This document shows, piece by piece, positions 17,345 to 25,744 of a stretch of 38,155 bases of DNA. Location of the stretch: positions 1 through 38,155 of the forward strand of contig JAHDBF010000011.1 of the NCBI GenBank assembly GCA_020630525.1, given 5' to 3'. How positions within the stretch are numbered: position 1 is the stretch's first letter; each line of letters starts with the position of its first letter. The stretch comes from Saprospiraceae bacterium. GTDB lineage: Bacteria; Bacteroidota; Bacteroidia; Chitinophagales; Saprospiraceae. The translations under genes and the position numbers were made by a program. Below the pieces are notes generated by a model that was given only the letters and a program-made list of their open reading frames with translations, searched no databases and had not been told where the DNA came from.

Positions 17345-17352
17345 CAAAAATA
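17345..17352 (-). promoter_or_regulatory. -7 promoter box of uppS-bamA
   Basis: On the minus strand the sequence is TATTTTTG, an exact TAnnTTTG match. It lies 21 bases ahead of the proposed ATT start. No convincing -33 element (TTTG/TTG) is visible 19-21 bases upstream. Confidence 0.5.
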
Positions 17353-17450
17353 AAACTATCCATTAGAATCATATTATACGGACTAAGTAAGTTTAGGCTT
17401 ATATTTACCTTTATGGAACAATACGGTTTTTTAGGACCACATTTAGAAAC

Positions 17451-18524
17451 ATGTACGACATAATATTGGCATTTATTAGCGCTTTCTTGCTAAGTTATCT
17501 TGCGATTCCTTCCATTATTTCGATTGCGAGGAGCAAAAACTTGGTTGATGAACCTGGAGAAAGGCGTTCTCATGCAGTGAGTACACCATCATTGGGAGGA
17601 ATCGGAATTTTTGCAGGTGTCATTTTTTCAATAATTCTATGGACTCCTTTTAGTTATTTTAATGACTTGCAGTATATCCTTTGTGCATTTATTATCATCT
17701 TTTTAATAGGAGCAAAAGATGATATTGATCCCATATCTCCAGTTAAGAAATTTGGTGGAGAATTATTTGCCGCTTTTATCTTGGTATTTATTGCTAAGAT
17801 CCAGATAAGTAGTTTTTATGGGATTTTTAATATTTGGGAATTGCCACAGGTATGGAGTTATGTTTTTAGTGTTTTTACGATCATTGTTATCATCAATGCC
17901 TTTAACTTATTGGATGGCATTAATGGTTTATCGGGAAGTATTGGGGTTTTAATATGTTGCACTTTTGGTACTTGGTTTTTGATGATAGACAAAGTAGAGC
18001 TTTCGATTGTGGCTTTTGCAACTGCTGGATCGACGGTTGCTTTTCTGTATTATAATGTCACTCCAGCAAAGATTTTTATGGGTGATACTGGTTCTTTGTT
18101 GATTGGATTGGTATGTTCTATTCTTGCGATCCAATTTATCGAACTCAATAATCTGCAAGTCAATGCACCATACCATATCCGTTCTACACCTAGTGTGGCT
18201 ATTGGGATATTGATATTGCCATTATTTGATACATTGCGGGTATTTATCATCAGAATATCGAAAGGGAGATCTCCATTTTCTCCAGATCAAAACCACATAC
18301 ATCACCTGTTGTTAAAAACTGGATTGACACATATGCAGTCTACTGGTGTCCTGTTATTTGTAAACGTATGTTTTATCTTAATTGCGCTTTATTTACAAAA
18401 TTTGGGGACTGAATGGTTGCTATTTATCATCACATGTTTAGCTTTAGTTTTGACTGGAATTTTATTACTGATTAGCAACAGGAAACATTCGGTTTCTTCA
18501 ATAGCAAAAACCTCTAAAATTTGA
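17451..18524 (+). CDS. WecA/MraY-family undecaprenyl-phosphate sugar-1-phosphate transferase
   Basis: A 357-residue polytopic membrane protein that transfers a sugar-1-phosphate, probably GlcNAc-1-phosphate, from UDP-sugar to undecaprenyl phosphate. Diagnostic motifs: DDID at 90-93, NAFNLLDGINGL at 149-160, IFMGDTGS at 208-215 and DQNHIHH at 279-285. The last motif distinguishes the WecA/TagO group from MraY. It would start synthesis of a surface polysaccharide or O-antigen. It is transcribed divergently from uppS, which makes its lipid acceptor's precursor, across a 127-base region (103 bases to the TTG alternative). crcB overlaps its stop. Confidence 0.93.
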   Translation: MYDIILAFISAFLLSYLAIPSIISIARSKNLVDEPGERRSHAVSTPSLGGIGIFAGVIFSIILWTPFSYFNDLQYILCAFIIIFLIGAKDDIDPISPVKKFGGELFAAFILVFIAKIQISSFYGIFNIWELPQVWSYVFSVFTIIVIINAFNLLDGINGLSGSIGVLICCTFGTWFLMIDKVELSIVAFATAGSTVAFLYYNVTPAKIFMGDTGSLLIGLVCSILAIQFIELNNLQVNAPYHIRSTPSVAIGILILPLFDTLRVFIIRISKGRSPFSPDQNHIHHLLLKTGLTHMQSTGVLLFVNVCFILIALYLQNLGTEWLLFIITCLALVLTGILLLISNRKHSVSSIAKTSKI

Positions 18525-18883
18525 ACGTAATCGCATACATGATGGTATTTATAGGTGGAGGACTAGGTGCAATGTGTCGGTTTTTATTTTCAGAAATCAT
18601 ACCTAAATCTAACTCTGGATTTCCGCTTGCAACCTTTGCTGCTAACTTGATAAGTTGTATAATCTTGGGTTATCTAATGGCCGTTTTTAATAAACTAGAT
18701 ACACAGTTTCGTTTACTTTTGATAACAGGATTTTGCGGTGGATTTAGTACATTTTCAACTTTTAGTATGGAGAGTTTTAATCTCTTTAAGGATGGGCAAT
18801 ATTTGATTGCATTACTTTATGTTGGACTCAGTATATTGGTTTGTTTGTTTGGAATATTCTTGGGCCTTAAGCTTGGAAGTTAA
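18521..18883 (+). CDS. crcB: Fluoride efflux channel CrcB/Fluc
   Basis: A small four-helix membrane protein, 120 residues, that dimerises into a fluoride channel. Conserved blocks are FIGGGLGAMCRFLFSE at the first helix, the asparagine in FAANLISC, and the signature GGFCGGFSTFSTFSMESF at about 72-89 with its phenylalanine box. I chose the TTG at 18521, which overlaps the upstream stop as TTGA and gives the normal length; an ATG six codons later would trim the first helix slightly. Coupled translation with the glycosyltransferase gene is likely. No fluoride riboswitch fits because there is no leader. Confidence 0.93.
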   Translation: MNVIAYMMVFIGGGLGAMCRFLFSEIIPKSNSGFPLATFAANLISCIILGYLMAVFNKLDTQFRLLLITGFCGGFSTFSTFSMESFNLFKDGQYLIALLYVGLSILVCLFGIFLGLKLGS

Positions 18884-18921
18884 TTATAAGCCTGTATGAG
18901 TTTGCTCTACTTAGCAAGCCA

Positions 18922-19650
18922 TTATTTTCCATTAAACAATATATTCATCAATCCATCTTTTCTATTTTTACTTACTGGAATAATCTTACCAGAATTTAAC
19001 ATTATTGAATGATCTGCTTTGAGGTATTCTGCAATTTTATCGACACTTACCAAATATGATTGGTGAACCCTATAAAATCCGTTGGCCGCTAATTGTTCTT
19101 GGTAAAATTTTATTGTCTTAGACGTCATCTGAGTGCTTCCATTGGTTTGATGGATGTGTGTATAATTACTTTCTGCTTCTAAGTAAACAATATCTTCGTA
19201 ATTGATAAATAGTGTTTTGTCATGTAACTGAACTGCGAGTTTTTTTAAGTCTGTTTTTATTTTCGGTTCATTATCTGATTCTTTTTTTCCTAAGGATTGA
19301 AATTTATCGACTGCTAAAACTAAGTTTTCTGGATCTATTGGTTTTAGCAAATAATCGAGTGCTGAAAGTTTTATAGCATCGATGGCATATTGATCATAAG
19401 CAGTGGTATAGATTACTTGAAATTCTGGATTGGGAATTTTTTTTAGTAAATCTATGCCATTAATATGTGGCATTTGGATGTCTAAAAAAACCAAATCTAT
19501 TTCCTCTGAAAACAAAAAGTCCAATGCTTTTCTAGGATCATTAAATATTTTGATAACCTGTAGTTGTTTACAATATTTTTCTACTAGCATTGAAAGTGCA
19601 GAAGCACTATTTTTTTCATCGTCTACTATGATGGTTTTATACAATTCCAT
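18922..19650 (-). CDS. LytTR-family response regulator
   Basis: A 242-residue DNA-binding response regulator. The receiver domain has the acidic pair Asp10-Asp11 (VDDE), the phosphorylated Asp57 in VFLDIQMPHINGIDLL, and a lysine in YLLKPIDP. After a linker comes a LytTR domain (IVYLEAESNYTHIHQTNGS, then FYRVHQSYLVSVDKI and MLNSGKIIPVSKNRK). I take the ATG at 19650 over a TTG two codons earlier. It lies 6 bases after the stop of the propeller sensor kinase, so the two form a cognate pair. Target promoters cannot be identified from this window. Confidence 0.93.
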   Translation of the reverse strand: MELYKTIIVDDEKNSASALSMLVEKYCKQLQVIKIFNDPRKALDFLFSEEIDLVFLDIQMPHINGIDLLKKIPNPEFQVIYTTAYDQYAIDAIKLSALDYLLKPIDPENLVLAVDKFQSLGKKESDNEPKIKTDLKKLAVQLHDKTLFINYEDIVYLEAESNYTHIHQTNGSTQMTSKTIKFYQEQLAANGFYRVHQSYLVSVDKIAEYLKADHSIMLNSGKIIPVSKNRKDGLMNILFNGK

Positions 19651-19656
19651 TTGCAA

Positions 19657-22600
19657 TTATAATTTTGGTATGATTATGTTAATTATGGTTCCTGATGTAC
19701 CGTGATCTTTGATATTTAAATCTACGACTTCTACCAATGATTTTGTGTTACCTGATTGAAAGTGACTATTAAGTAAATCTATTCTTTTTTGTGTTAATTT
19801 CATTCCATAGGATTTCCCCTTTTTTGCTGAAGATTTTAATGCATTAGATTTTTCTCTACCAACACCATTATCTACGATAGAAATTTTTAATCTTTCTTTG
19901 TCATGATTTGTGATATTAATTTCTAATGTTTTGTCTCCTTCCTTATGCAGCAATCCATGCCATATAGCATTTTCGACAAATGGTTGTACTAGCATCGGTG
20001 CTATGTTAATTTCATCTGGATTAATACTGCTATCAATATTTATAAAGTATTCAAACGCATTTGTAAATCTCATATTCTCCATTTCGATATAAAGTTGGAG
20101 TGCTTTTAATTCATCAGTAAGGCTGATATATTTTTTAGAAGAATTGGAAAGAATTGTTCGCATTAAAGAGGAGAACTTTACTAAATATTTGGATGCTTTA
20201 TCACCTTCATTTCTAAGGATATAATTGTTTATAGAATTTAAAGTATTGAATAAAAAATGTGGATTTATCTGAGACCGCAATGCCGTCATTTCCATTTCTG
20301 TGAGCTCTGCTTTGTATTTGTTTTTTAGTTTTTCTCTTTTCCTAAATTGCTGAACTCGGAAACGTATTATTCCAGTGGTAAGTGCTGCGATCAAGAAACA
20401 AATTAATAGTCTAAACCAAGACCGTTTCCAAAACGGAGTTTCTATTTCAAAATCAAAATTAATTGGAGTTTCGTTCCATACTCCATCATAGTTTCTACAC
20501 TTTAATTCAAAAGAATAATTCCCTGGTGATAAGTTAGTAAACCTGGTTATTACTCTATTAGATGGAGAAGACCATTCATCGTTTAATCCTTTTAGCCTAA
20601 AACTATAGTATGTTTCTTCTGGGATAGTATAGCCGATTGTATTGTATTCAAATAATATAGAATTCTGATTATGCTTTAATTTAATGTCATTGACATAATA
20701 ATAATTGGTGTCTGGAAACAGATGATTGTCATTAACTTCAATATTGCTAATGTATGAAGTATACATATAATCATTAGTGGGAATATTTTCTGGATTAAAG
20801 TAGTTTACTCCAGATATATTACCCATCCAAAAAGTACTGTCAGTTTTGAGATATGCGCCTGTCATAAATTCATCAGAAGTTAATCCATCAAAACTAGAAT
20901 AGTGTGCTGTTTTTATTTCGTTAATGTTTTCGCCTATGTTGATCTTAGAAATTCCATGATTGGTACTTACCCACATGTTGCCATTTTTGTCCTCTAAAAA
21001 AGAGCAAGTCACATCACTCATGAGATTTCCTTGCGCTGAGTTTAAATGTTTTAACAATTTGAAATCTTTATCTAGAACGTATACGCCTCTACCGTCAGTC
21101 CCCATCCATATTCGATTTTTATAATCTACTTCGAGCGCTTTGGGTGCAATGACAAGTGAATCTTCATTAGGGTATACTCTGACAAAATCATCTTCGCTTT
21201 CAATCCATTTATACACACCTCCAATCCGTGTTGTTATCAATATTGTACCATCATTTAATTGATTGGAAGACATGATATTATTGTAACTCAATTCGGTATT
21301 AAAAGAGTGAAAATGTTTTATTTCTTGATTGTCTATTCGATACAATCCAGCAGCTCTTGTGCCTATCCACATTCTACCTTTTTTATCTCGTAGAAAGTTC
21401 CAGATAACGTTATTGTCTTTTATACGTTCGTCCTGGGATTTAAGTATTATGGACTTTTTTAGCTTTAGTGATGGGATATCTATGATAGAAATTCCTTCGC
21501 CATTATGTCCAATCCATAACTCATTTTTTTCTGCATACAACTGTATTGCAGAGTTGTCTTTCATAAAATCAGGGTTAGAATTATTGGTGTAGATATCAAG
21601 TTCATCTTTCTCTAAATTAAATTTCCATAAGCCGAGATTATTAGTCCCTATCCATACATTACCATAATCATCTCCGGCAAATTTTCTTGGCATCCTAAGG
21701 CTCAAGTATTTATTGTGTCGACTAGGATTTATGGCATTAAACTTTTCCCTATTCGCATCGTGGATCAATAACCCATGTTGATCGGTTCCAATCCAAAGTA
21801 CATTTTTTGAGTCGCGTAGTACTGTAATTACGGATTCAGATGTTAAAGATTTTTTACCTGGTGCTTCTATGTGGTATTGAATAAAATTTCTGCTTGTATA
21901 ATCAAAACTTATAAGACCATGCTTTTTAGTACAGATCAGAATAGCATCAAATTTTTCATCGTGGTATATGTCATTAATTTCTATTTTAGGAAAAAATTCA
22001 TTTAAGTCTAATACTTGTGAAAACGTATCCTCCTTAGTATTAAACATAATCAATTTTCCTAATACTGAACTTTGCCAAATATTACCAAAACCATCTAAAC
22101 ATGCATTTGTAAAATATGCAGAAGGGTTCAAACCAGTTTCAAAAAAATTGAATTTTTTAGTTGTTTTATCGAATGAAACTACTGTTCCTAAGTTGTTTGT
22201 ATAAAATACCCTATTCTCATGGGAGCTAAATAAACTTGTTGACCAAAGCGATTTTTCTATATATGTCTCTTCTAGTGGAGATTTATAAACTGTACAATCT
22301 TCAGTTTGTTGATTACAATGATATAAATTTGCATTTTCTGTGACGATCCAATACTTGTTATCATCAGAATGTGAGGTGATCCTTGGAGCACTTTCGAATT
22401 CGTTGTTTAAGTATTTTGCTGTTTCCGTTTTAGGATCAAAAATATAGCAGCCTTCATCTTTTATTACGTTTAGTTTTCCATTGGCAAAATTCCTGACTGA
22501 GTAGATTCGATTGTTTGATGAATTTTTATTTATTAGGAATTCATCACGATAAATTTTAAAATTATATCCATCGTATTTATCTAATCCATCATAAGTTCCT

Positions 22601-22773
22601 ACCCAAATAAATCCATGTCGGTCTTCCAAAATACTGAGAACAATATTTTCAGACAGACCGTCTTTGATGTCTATTTGTCTTAATTGCATGTTTTTGTGCA
22701 TAACCTGCCCAGAAACAACAATAGACATCAGTTGTAAACTTAATAGGAATAATATATAGCAGTTCTTGAACAT
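19657..22773 (-). CDS. Two-component sensor with beta-propeller, Y_Y_Y domain and LytS-type kinase
   Basis: A 1038-residue membrane sensor. Order: signal peptide or N-terminal helix (residues 3-20), two-component-regulator propeller repeats over about 30-680 (recurring GFIWVGTYDGLDKYDGYNF, NVWIGTNNLGLWKF, RIWMGTDGRGVYVLD, NMWVSTNHGISKI), a Y_Y_Y immunoglobulin-like domain (SFRLKGLNDEWSSPSNR), one membrane helix (FRLLICFLIAALTTGIIRF), a His_kinase domain with His839 in LRSQINPHFLFNTLNS, and an ATPase domain (PMLVQPFVENAIWHGL, SIVDNGVGREKS). The ATG at 22773 is chosen over a TTG eight codons upstream. The ligand is unknown; hybrid relatives sense oligosaccharides. It pairs with the LytTR regulator. 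Confidence 0.93.
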   Translation of the reverse strand: MFKNCYILFLLSLQLMSIVVSGQVMHKNMQLRQIDIKDGLSENIVLSILEDRHGFIWVGTYDGLDKYDGYNFKIYRDEFLINKNSSNNRIYSVRNFANGKLNVIKDEGCYIFDPKTETAKYLNNEFESAPRITSHSDDNKYWIVTENANLYHCNQQTEDCTVYKSPLEETYIEKSLWSTSLFSSHENRVFYTNNLGTVVSFDKTTKKFNFFETGLNPSAYFTNACLDGFGNIWQSSVLGKLIMFNTKEDTFSQVLDLNEFFPKIEINDIYHDEKFDAILICTKKHGLISFDYTSRNFIQYHIEAPGKKSLTSESVITVLRDSKNVLWIGTDQHGLLIHDANREKFNAINPSRHNKYLSLRMPRKFAGDDYGNVWIGTNNLGLWKFNLEKDELDIYTNNSNPDFMKDNSAIQLYAEKNELWIGHNGEGISIIDIPSLKLKKSIILKSQDERIKDNNVIWNFLRDKKGRMWIGTRAAGLYRIDNQEIKHFHSFNTELSYNNIMSSNQLNDGTILITTRIGGVYKWIESEDDFVRVYPNEDSLVIAPKALEVDYKNRIWMGTDGRGVYVLDKDFKLLKHLNSAQGNLMSDVTCSFLEDKNGNMWVSTNHGISKINIGENINEIKTAHYSSFDGLTSDEFMTGAYLKTDSTFWMGNISGVNYFNPENIPTNDYMYTSYISNIEVNDNHLFPDTNYYYVNDIKLKHNQNSILFEYNTIGYTIPEETYYSFRLKGLNDEWSSPSNRVITRFTNLSPGNYSFELKCRNYDGVWNETPINFDFEIETPFWKRSWFRLLICFLIAALTTGIIRFRVQQFRKREKLKNKYKAELTEMEMTALRSQINPHFLFNTLNSINNYILRNEGDKASKYLVKFSSLMRTILSNSSKKYISLTDELKALQLYIEMENMRFTNAFEYFINIDSSINPDEINIAPMLVQPFVENAIWHGLLHKEGDKTLEINITNHDKERLKISIVDNGVGREKSNALKSSAKKGKSYGMKLTQKRIDLLNSHFQSGNTKSLVEVVDLNIKDHGTSGTIINIIIPKL

Positions 22774-23296
22774 AAATATGTTAAGAATATACAACAATTT
22801 CTATCCTCTTTTTACGGATAATTATTAAATGAACTAATTAGATGATTATATATCAATTGCCAATTAGTAGGATTACCGAATTGTACTCAATAAATATCTA
22901 ATTAAGATTATCCGCTTTCCATAACCAAATGATTTTGTTAATAGATCTAAAGCCAAATTCTTACAAATCAATGTCCAGTTGATTAAAAACCAACTGAAAT
23001 TATATAACTAGAAGTACAACAAATTGATTTAGGTTACTAAATGCGTATAGTCATCTATCAAATAATAAATGAAAACAAGGCAATTCTAATCCAAAATGGA
23101 CAGTTAATCAAGTTTTCGGTTTAAACTTAATTAATAATATAAATTTGAGTCATAGATTATAGGGATAAATTAACAAAATAGTCAACTGAACTAAATCCTG
23201 CTAATCAATGCTAAGTGAAACGAATTATTAAAAGATCAATTTTCCATTAAAGGAGTCAAAAATTTTTGGCTCCTTTATTAATTATTATGATTATGA
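22774..23296. other. About 500 bp without a gene upstream of the sensor kinase
   Basis: No open frame here has coding character. It holds the promoter of the sensor gene on the minus strand, a short inverted repeat CAGTTG/CAACTG near 22977-22997, a plus-strand TAAATTTG box at about 23139-23148 with nothing coding downstream on that strand, and a hairpin at 23247-23280. A lone ACAGTTAAT at 23100-23108 fits the LytTR half-site consensus, but no second copy at the required spacing is visible. Confidence 0.5.
23247..23280 (-). terminator. Hairpin after the OmpA-like protein gene
   Basis: AAAGGAGTCAAAAA and TTTTTGGCTCCTTT pair over 14 bases with one mismatch or wobble. It lies 17 bases after the stop of the minus-strand gene and is a probable terminator for the E2/OmpA-like unit. 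On either strand the trailing T tract is short and interrupted, so termination strength is uncertain. Confidence 0.6.
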
Positions 23297-25717
23297 CTAA
23301 TTATTTGCTTCGTTGTCCTTATCCAATAAATCCAAATAGTTTTTCAATTCAGGATATTCGTCTTGCAGTAATTGTGCTTCTTTATAAGTAAGCTTCATCC
23401 CGTTGTAAAAAGCAATCATTTTAGCATCTTCGATGTATTTGCCTTTCATTGTTTTTAGCAAACTAAACGTACGCTTGAAGTCTGGATATAAACCGACGTA
23501 GTATTTATAATTTGCTTCTTTATTATCTCTTTCAATATATATGTCATTATAATAACGCAATACTGCGTTTTTAAACATTTTTTTATTGGTAGTATGAATT
23601 AAGACACGGAAATAAACATCATTAGACAATGTTTTATAAAGCTTGTATGAAGTATCTTCAATTTTAGGATTTACTTTCGGAGTTTCTATCTCAACATTTT
23701 CTGAAGGGTTAGAAATTTTTATATCTACAAAACTATTTTTATATTTTTCTTTTTCATAAAGTTCGTTTTGTGAAATTTTTCTTACTGCAGGATAAGAAGA
23801 ACCTACACTATTCATAAAAATTTTGCTTGGATCAACCCCTTGGTTTTCAATATATTCTGCCACTTTTTCTACCAACTTTATGGTATACATTAACTCGAAT
23901 TCTGGTAATCCTTCTTTTAGAGAGTGGCAAGTTAGGATAACTTTCGATTGACGATTATCCTTTAATGTTTGCGCCAATTTATCTAAAATTTGCATATTTT
24001 TTTCATTCAATAATTCATTAGAGTTATTGTAAAAAATAGGACCTAATTTTATATTTTTTAGTCGTTTAGAATTTGTTGTTTCTTTTTGTGTTTCTATTTC
24101 TATACTAACATTTTCTTCTATTGCAAGCTCGGATTCAATGCTTTCTTCTTGTAGTTTTTCTTTATCTGCTACAGTAATGTGTTCGTTAGCATCTTGATCG
24201 ACAGTTGATTCTTGGATTGTGATCTCTGCTATTGGGTCTTGTTCAGACTGTTGTAATTCTAATTCTACTTGAGTAGTCTCTGCTTCAATAAGGTCACTTT
24301 CTATCTGTTCTTGAAATTTCTTATTATTTAATTTTATTTCATCTTCTTTTTCAATAATGGCTACTTCTTGAGGTTCTTCATTGTCTTGAGGTTCTTCTAG
24401 TTCCTGAGAGCCATCGTCAAAATCATCATACTTAACACTAGATCTTATCAATCCAAATGGTTGTTTAATTTCTGATATATGTACAACAAATTTGTCTTTT
24501 AAGAATGCAGAGTAAATATCGAATCCTCCGTTTCCAGTTTTACGGTCAGAAGAAAATAATGCTTGATGTCCATCTTTTTGGATTCTGAAATTAATGTCAT
24601 CTCCTGAAGAGTTGAGTGGATAATTTGGATTATCTAGAGATTTTAATTTTCCATTTTCGTACTCTGCATGGAAAATATCAAAACCGCCAATACTTTCTGC
24701 TCTATTAGAACTAAAGAATAAGTCCGTTTTAGTTTCATTATAAAACGGAAAAACTTCATCGTATGGAGAATTGATTTCTGGACCAAGATTTTTAGGCTTT
24801 GACCAACCGAGTTCTGTAAATTCAGAGAAGTACAAATCATAACCACCATAACCACCATCTCTATTGCTAGAGAATATCATTAATTCGTCATTAACTAAAT
24901 AAATGTCTTTGTCTTTTGATACTGCTTTCACTTCTGAAAACAAAATTCTTTGTGAGTTTCTATTTTCTGCGTATCTATTTAAGCAAACAGTATTGTTACT
25001 TTCGGCATGGCTTCCTCTGAGGAAAAGCATTATTGATCCATCCAATGTACAATCTTGTAATACTTCATCTTCTGTAGTATTTAGACCTACTTGGATTCCA
25101 TCGGTTGTTGTCCATACTCCTTTCGACATTTCTGCGGCAGCAAGATCAAAATTTGCATTTGCATTATTAGAGTAATAAAATTTGCTTTCGTGGTTGGGGC
25201 TAAAAACTGGATTTATTTGATCGTATTTATCATTGATTTCATTGCCAACATTTTCTATTAATGCAAATTCTGAAGCTTTATATTTTTTCTTTAATGCGCT
25301 AAAACAATGTTTGATATTTAAAGCCACTTCTGGATCTAATCCATCTTCTGATTTTTGATCTCTTAGGTATTCTTTATAAAAATAGATCGCATCTTCATAG
25401 TTTCTCATATGATGATTAATCTTTCCCATAAAGTACTTTAACTTAGCATCTCTATTACCTAATTCAAAAGAAGCAGTTATGTCTTTTGCTGCAAGAGATA
25501 ATTCATTTACATTAAAATAGGCAATGCCTCGACTTGCCAATGCTTTTGAATTTTGGTCAATATTTTTTACATCATTAAATAAGCTAATTGCTTTTCCAAA
25601 ATCACCATCTAATAGTGATTTTTCAGCAATTTTTATTTTAGATTGTCCATTGACAATATTGACAAGGAAAGTTGTAAATAATAAAAGAAAAAATGTTTTT
25701 ACAAAATTAGTTTCCAT
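23297..25717 (-). CDS. TPR / PD40 / OmpA-like / SPOR-like envelope protein
   Basis: An 806-residue exported protein. Signal peptide 1-24; TPR-like helices about 28-145; WD40-like PD40 propeller repeats about 165-410 (LMIFSSNRDGGYGGYDLYFS, LFFSSNRAESIGGFDIFHAE, ALFSSDRKTGNGGFDIYSA); an acidic, Glu-rich linker 430-550; an OmpA-like domain 558-670; and a SPOR-like C-terminus about 700-780 (YFRVLIHTT, YKYYVGLYPDFKRTFSLL). The order TPR-PD40-OmpA recalls PorE-type proteins of the type IX secretion and gliding systems, but the carboxypeptidase-regulatory domain of PorE is not seen. The OmpA-like part lacks the HTD aspartate and the LSxxRA arginine. It starts 27 bases after the E2 gene stop and may share its transcript. 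Confidence 0.85.
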   Translation of the reverse strand: METNFVKTFFLLLFTTFLVNIVNGQSKIKIAEKSLLDGDFGKAISLFNDVKNIDQNSKALASRGIAYFNVNELSLAAKDITASFELGNRDAKLKYFMGKINHHMRNYEDAIYFYKEYLRDQKSEDGLDPEVALNIKHCFSALKKKYKASEFALIENVGNEINDKYDQINPVFSPNHESKFYYSNNANANFDLAAAEMSKGVWTTTDGIQVGLNTTEDEVLQDCTLDGSIMLFLRGSHAESNNTVCLNRYAENRNSQRILFSEVKAVSKDKDIYLVNDELMIFSSNRDGGYGGYDLYFSEFTELGWSKPKNLGPEINSPYDEVFPFYNETKTDLFFSSNRAESIGGFDIFHAEYENGKLKSLDNPNYPLNSSGDDINFRIQKDGHQALFSSDRKTGNGGFDIYSAFLKDKFVVHISEIKQPFGLIRSSVKYDDFDDGSQELEEPQDNEEPQEVAIIEKEDEIKLNNKKFQEQIESDLIEAETTQVELELQQSEQDPIAEITIQESTVDQDANEHITVADKEKLQEESIESELAIEENVSIEIETQKETTNSKRLKNIKLGPIFYNNSNELLNEKNMQILDKLAQTLKDNRQSKVILTCHSLKEGLPEFELMYTIKLVEKVAEYIENQGVDPSKIFMNSVGSSYPAVRKISQNELYEKEKYKNSFVDIKISNPSENVEIETPKVNPKIEDTSYKLYKTLSNDVYFRVLIHTTNKKMFKNAVLRYYNDIYIERDNKEANYKYYVGLYPDFKRTFSLLKTMKGKYIEDAKMIAFYNGMKLTYKEAQLLQDEYPELKNYLDLLDKDNEANN

Positions 25718-25744
25718 TATTAAAAGGCAATTTAATTAGCAGAC

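Noticed and set aside
18480-18540. Fluoride riboswitch ahead of crcB
   Set aside because: The start overlaps the preceding gene, and the bases are coding.
18902-18916. Hairpin between convergent crcB and response-regulator genes as a terminator
   Set aside because: The stem is only five bases with no T tract on either side.
22975-23108. Pair of LytTR binding sites
   Set aside because: Only one good half-site is present, and a weaker one lies over 120 bases away, not the 12-13 bases required.
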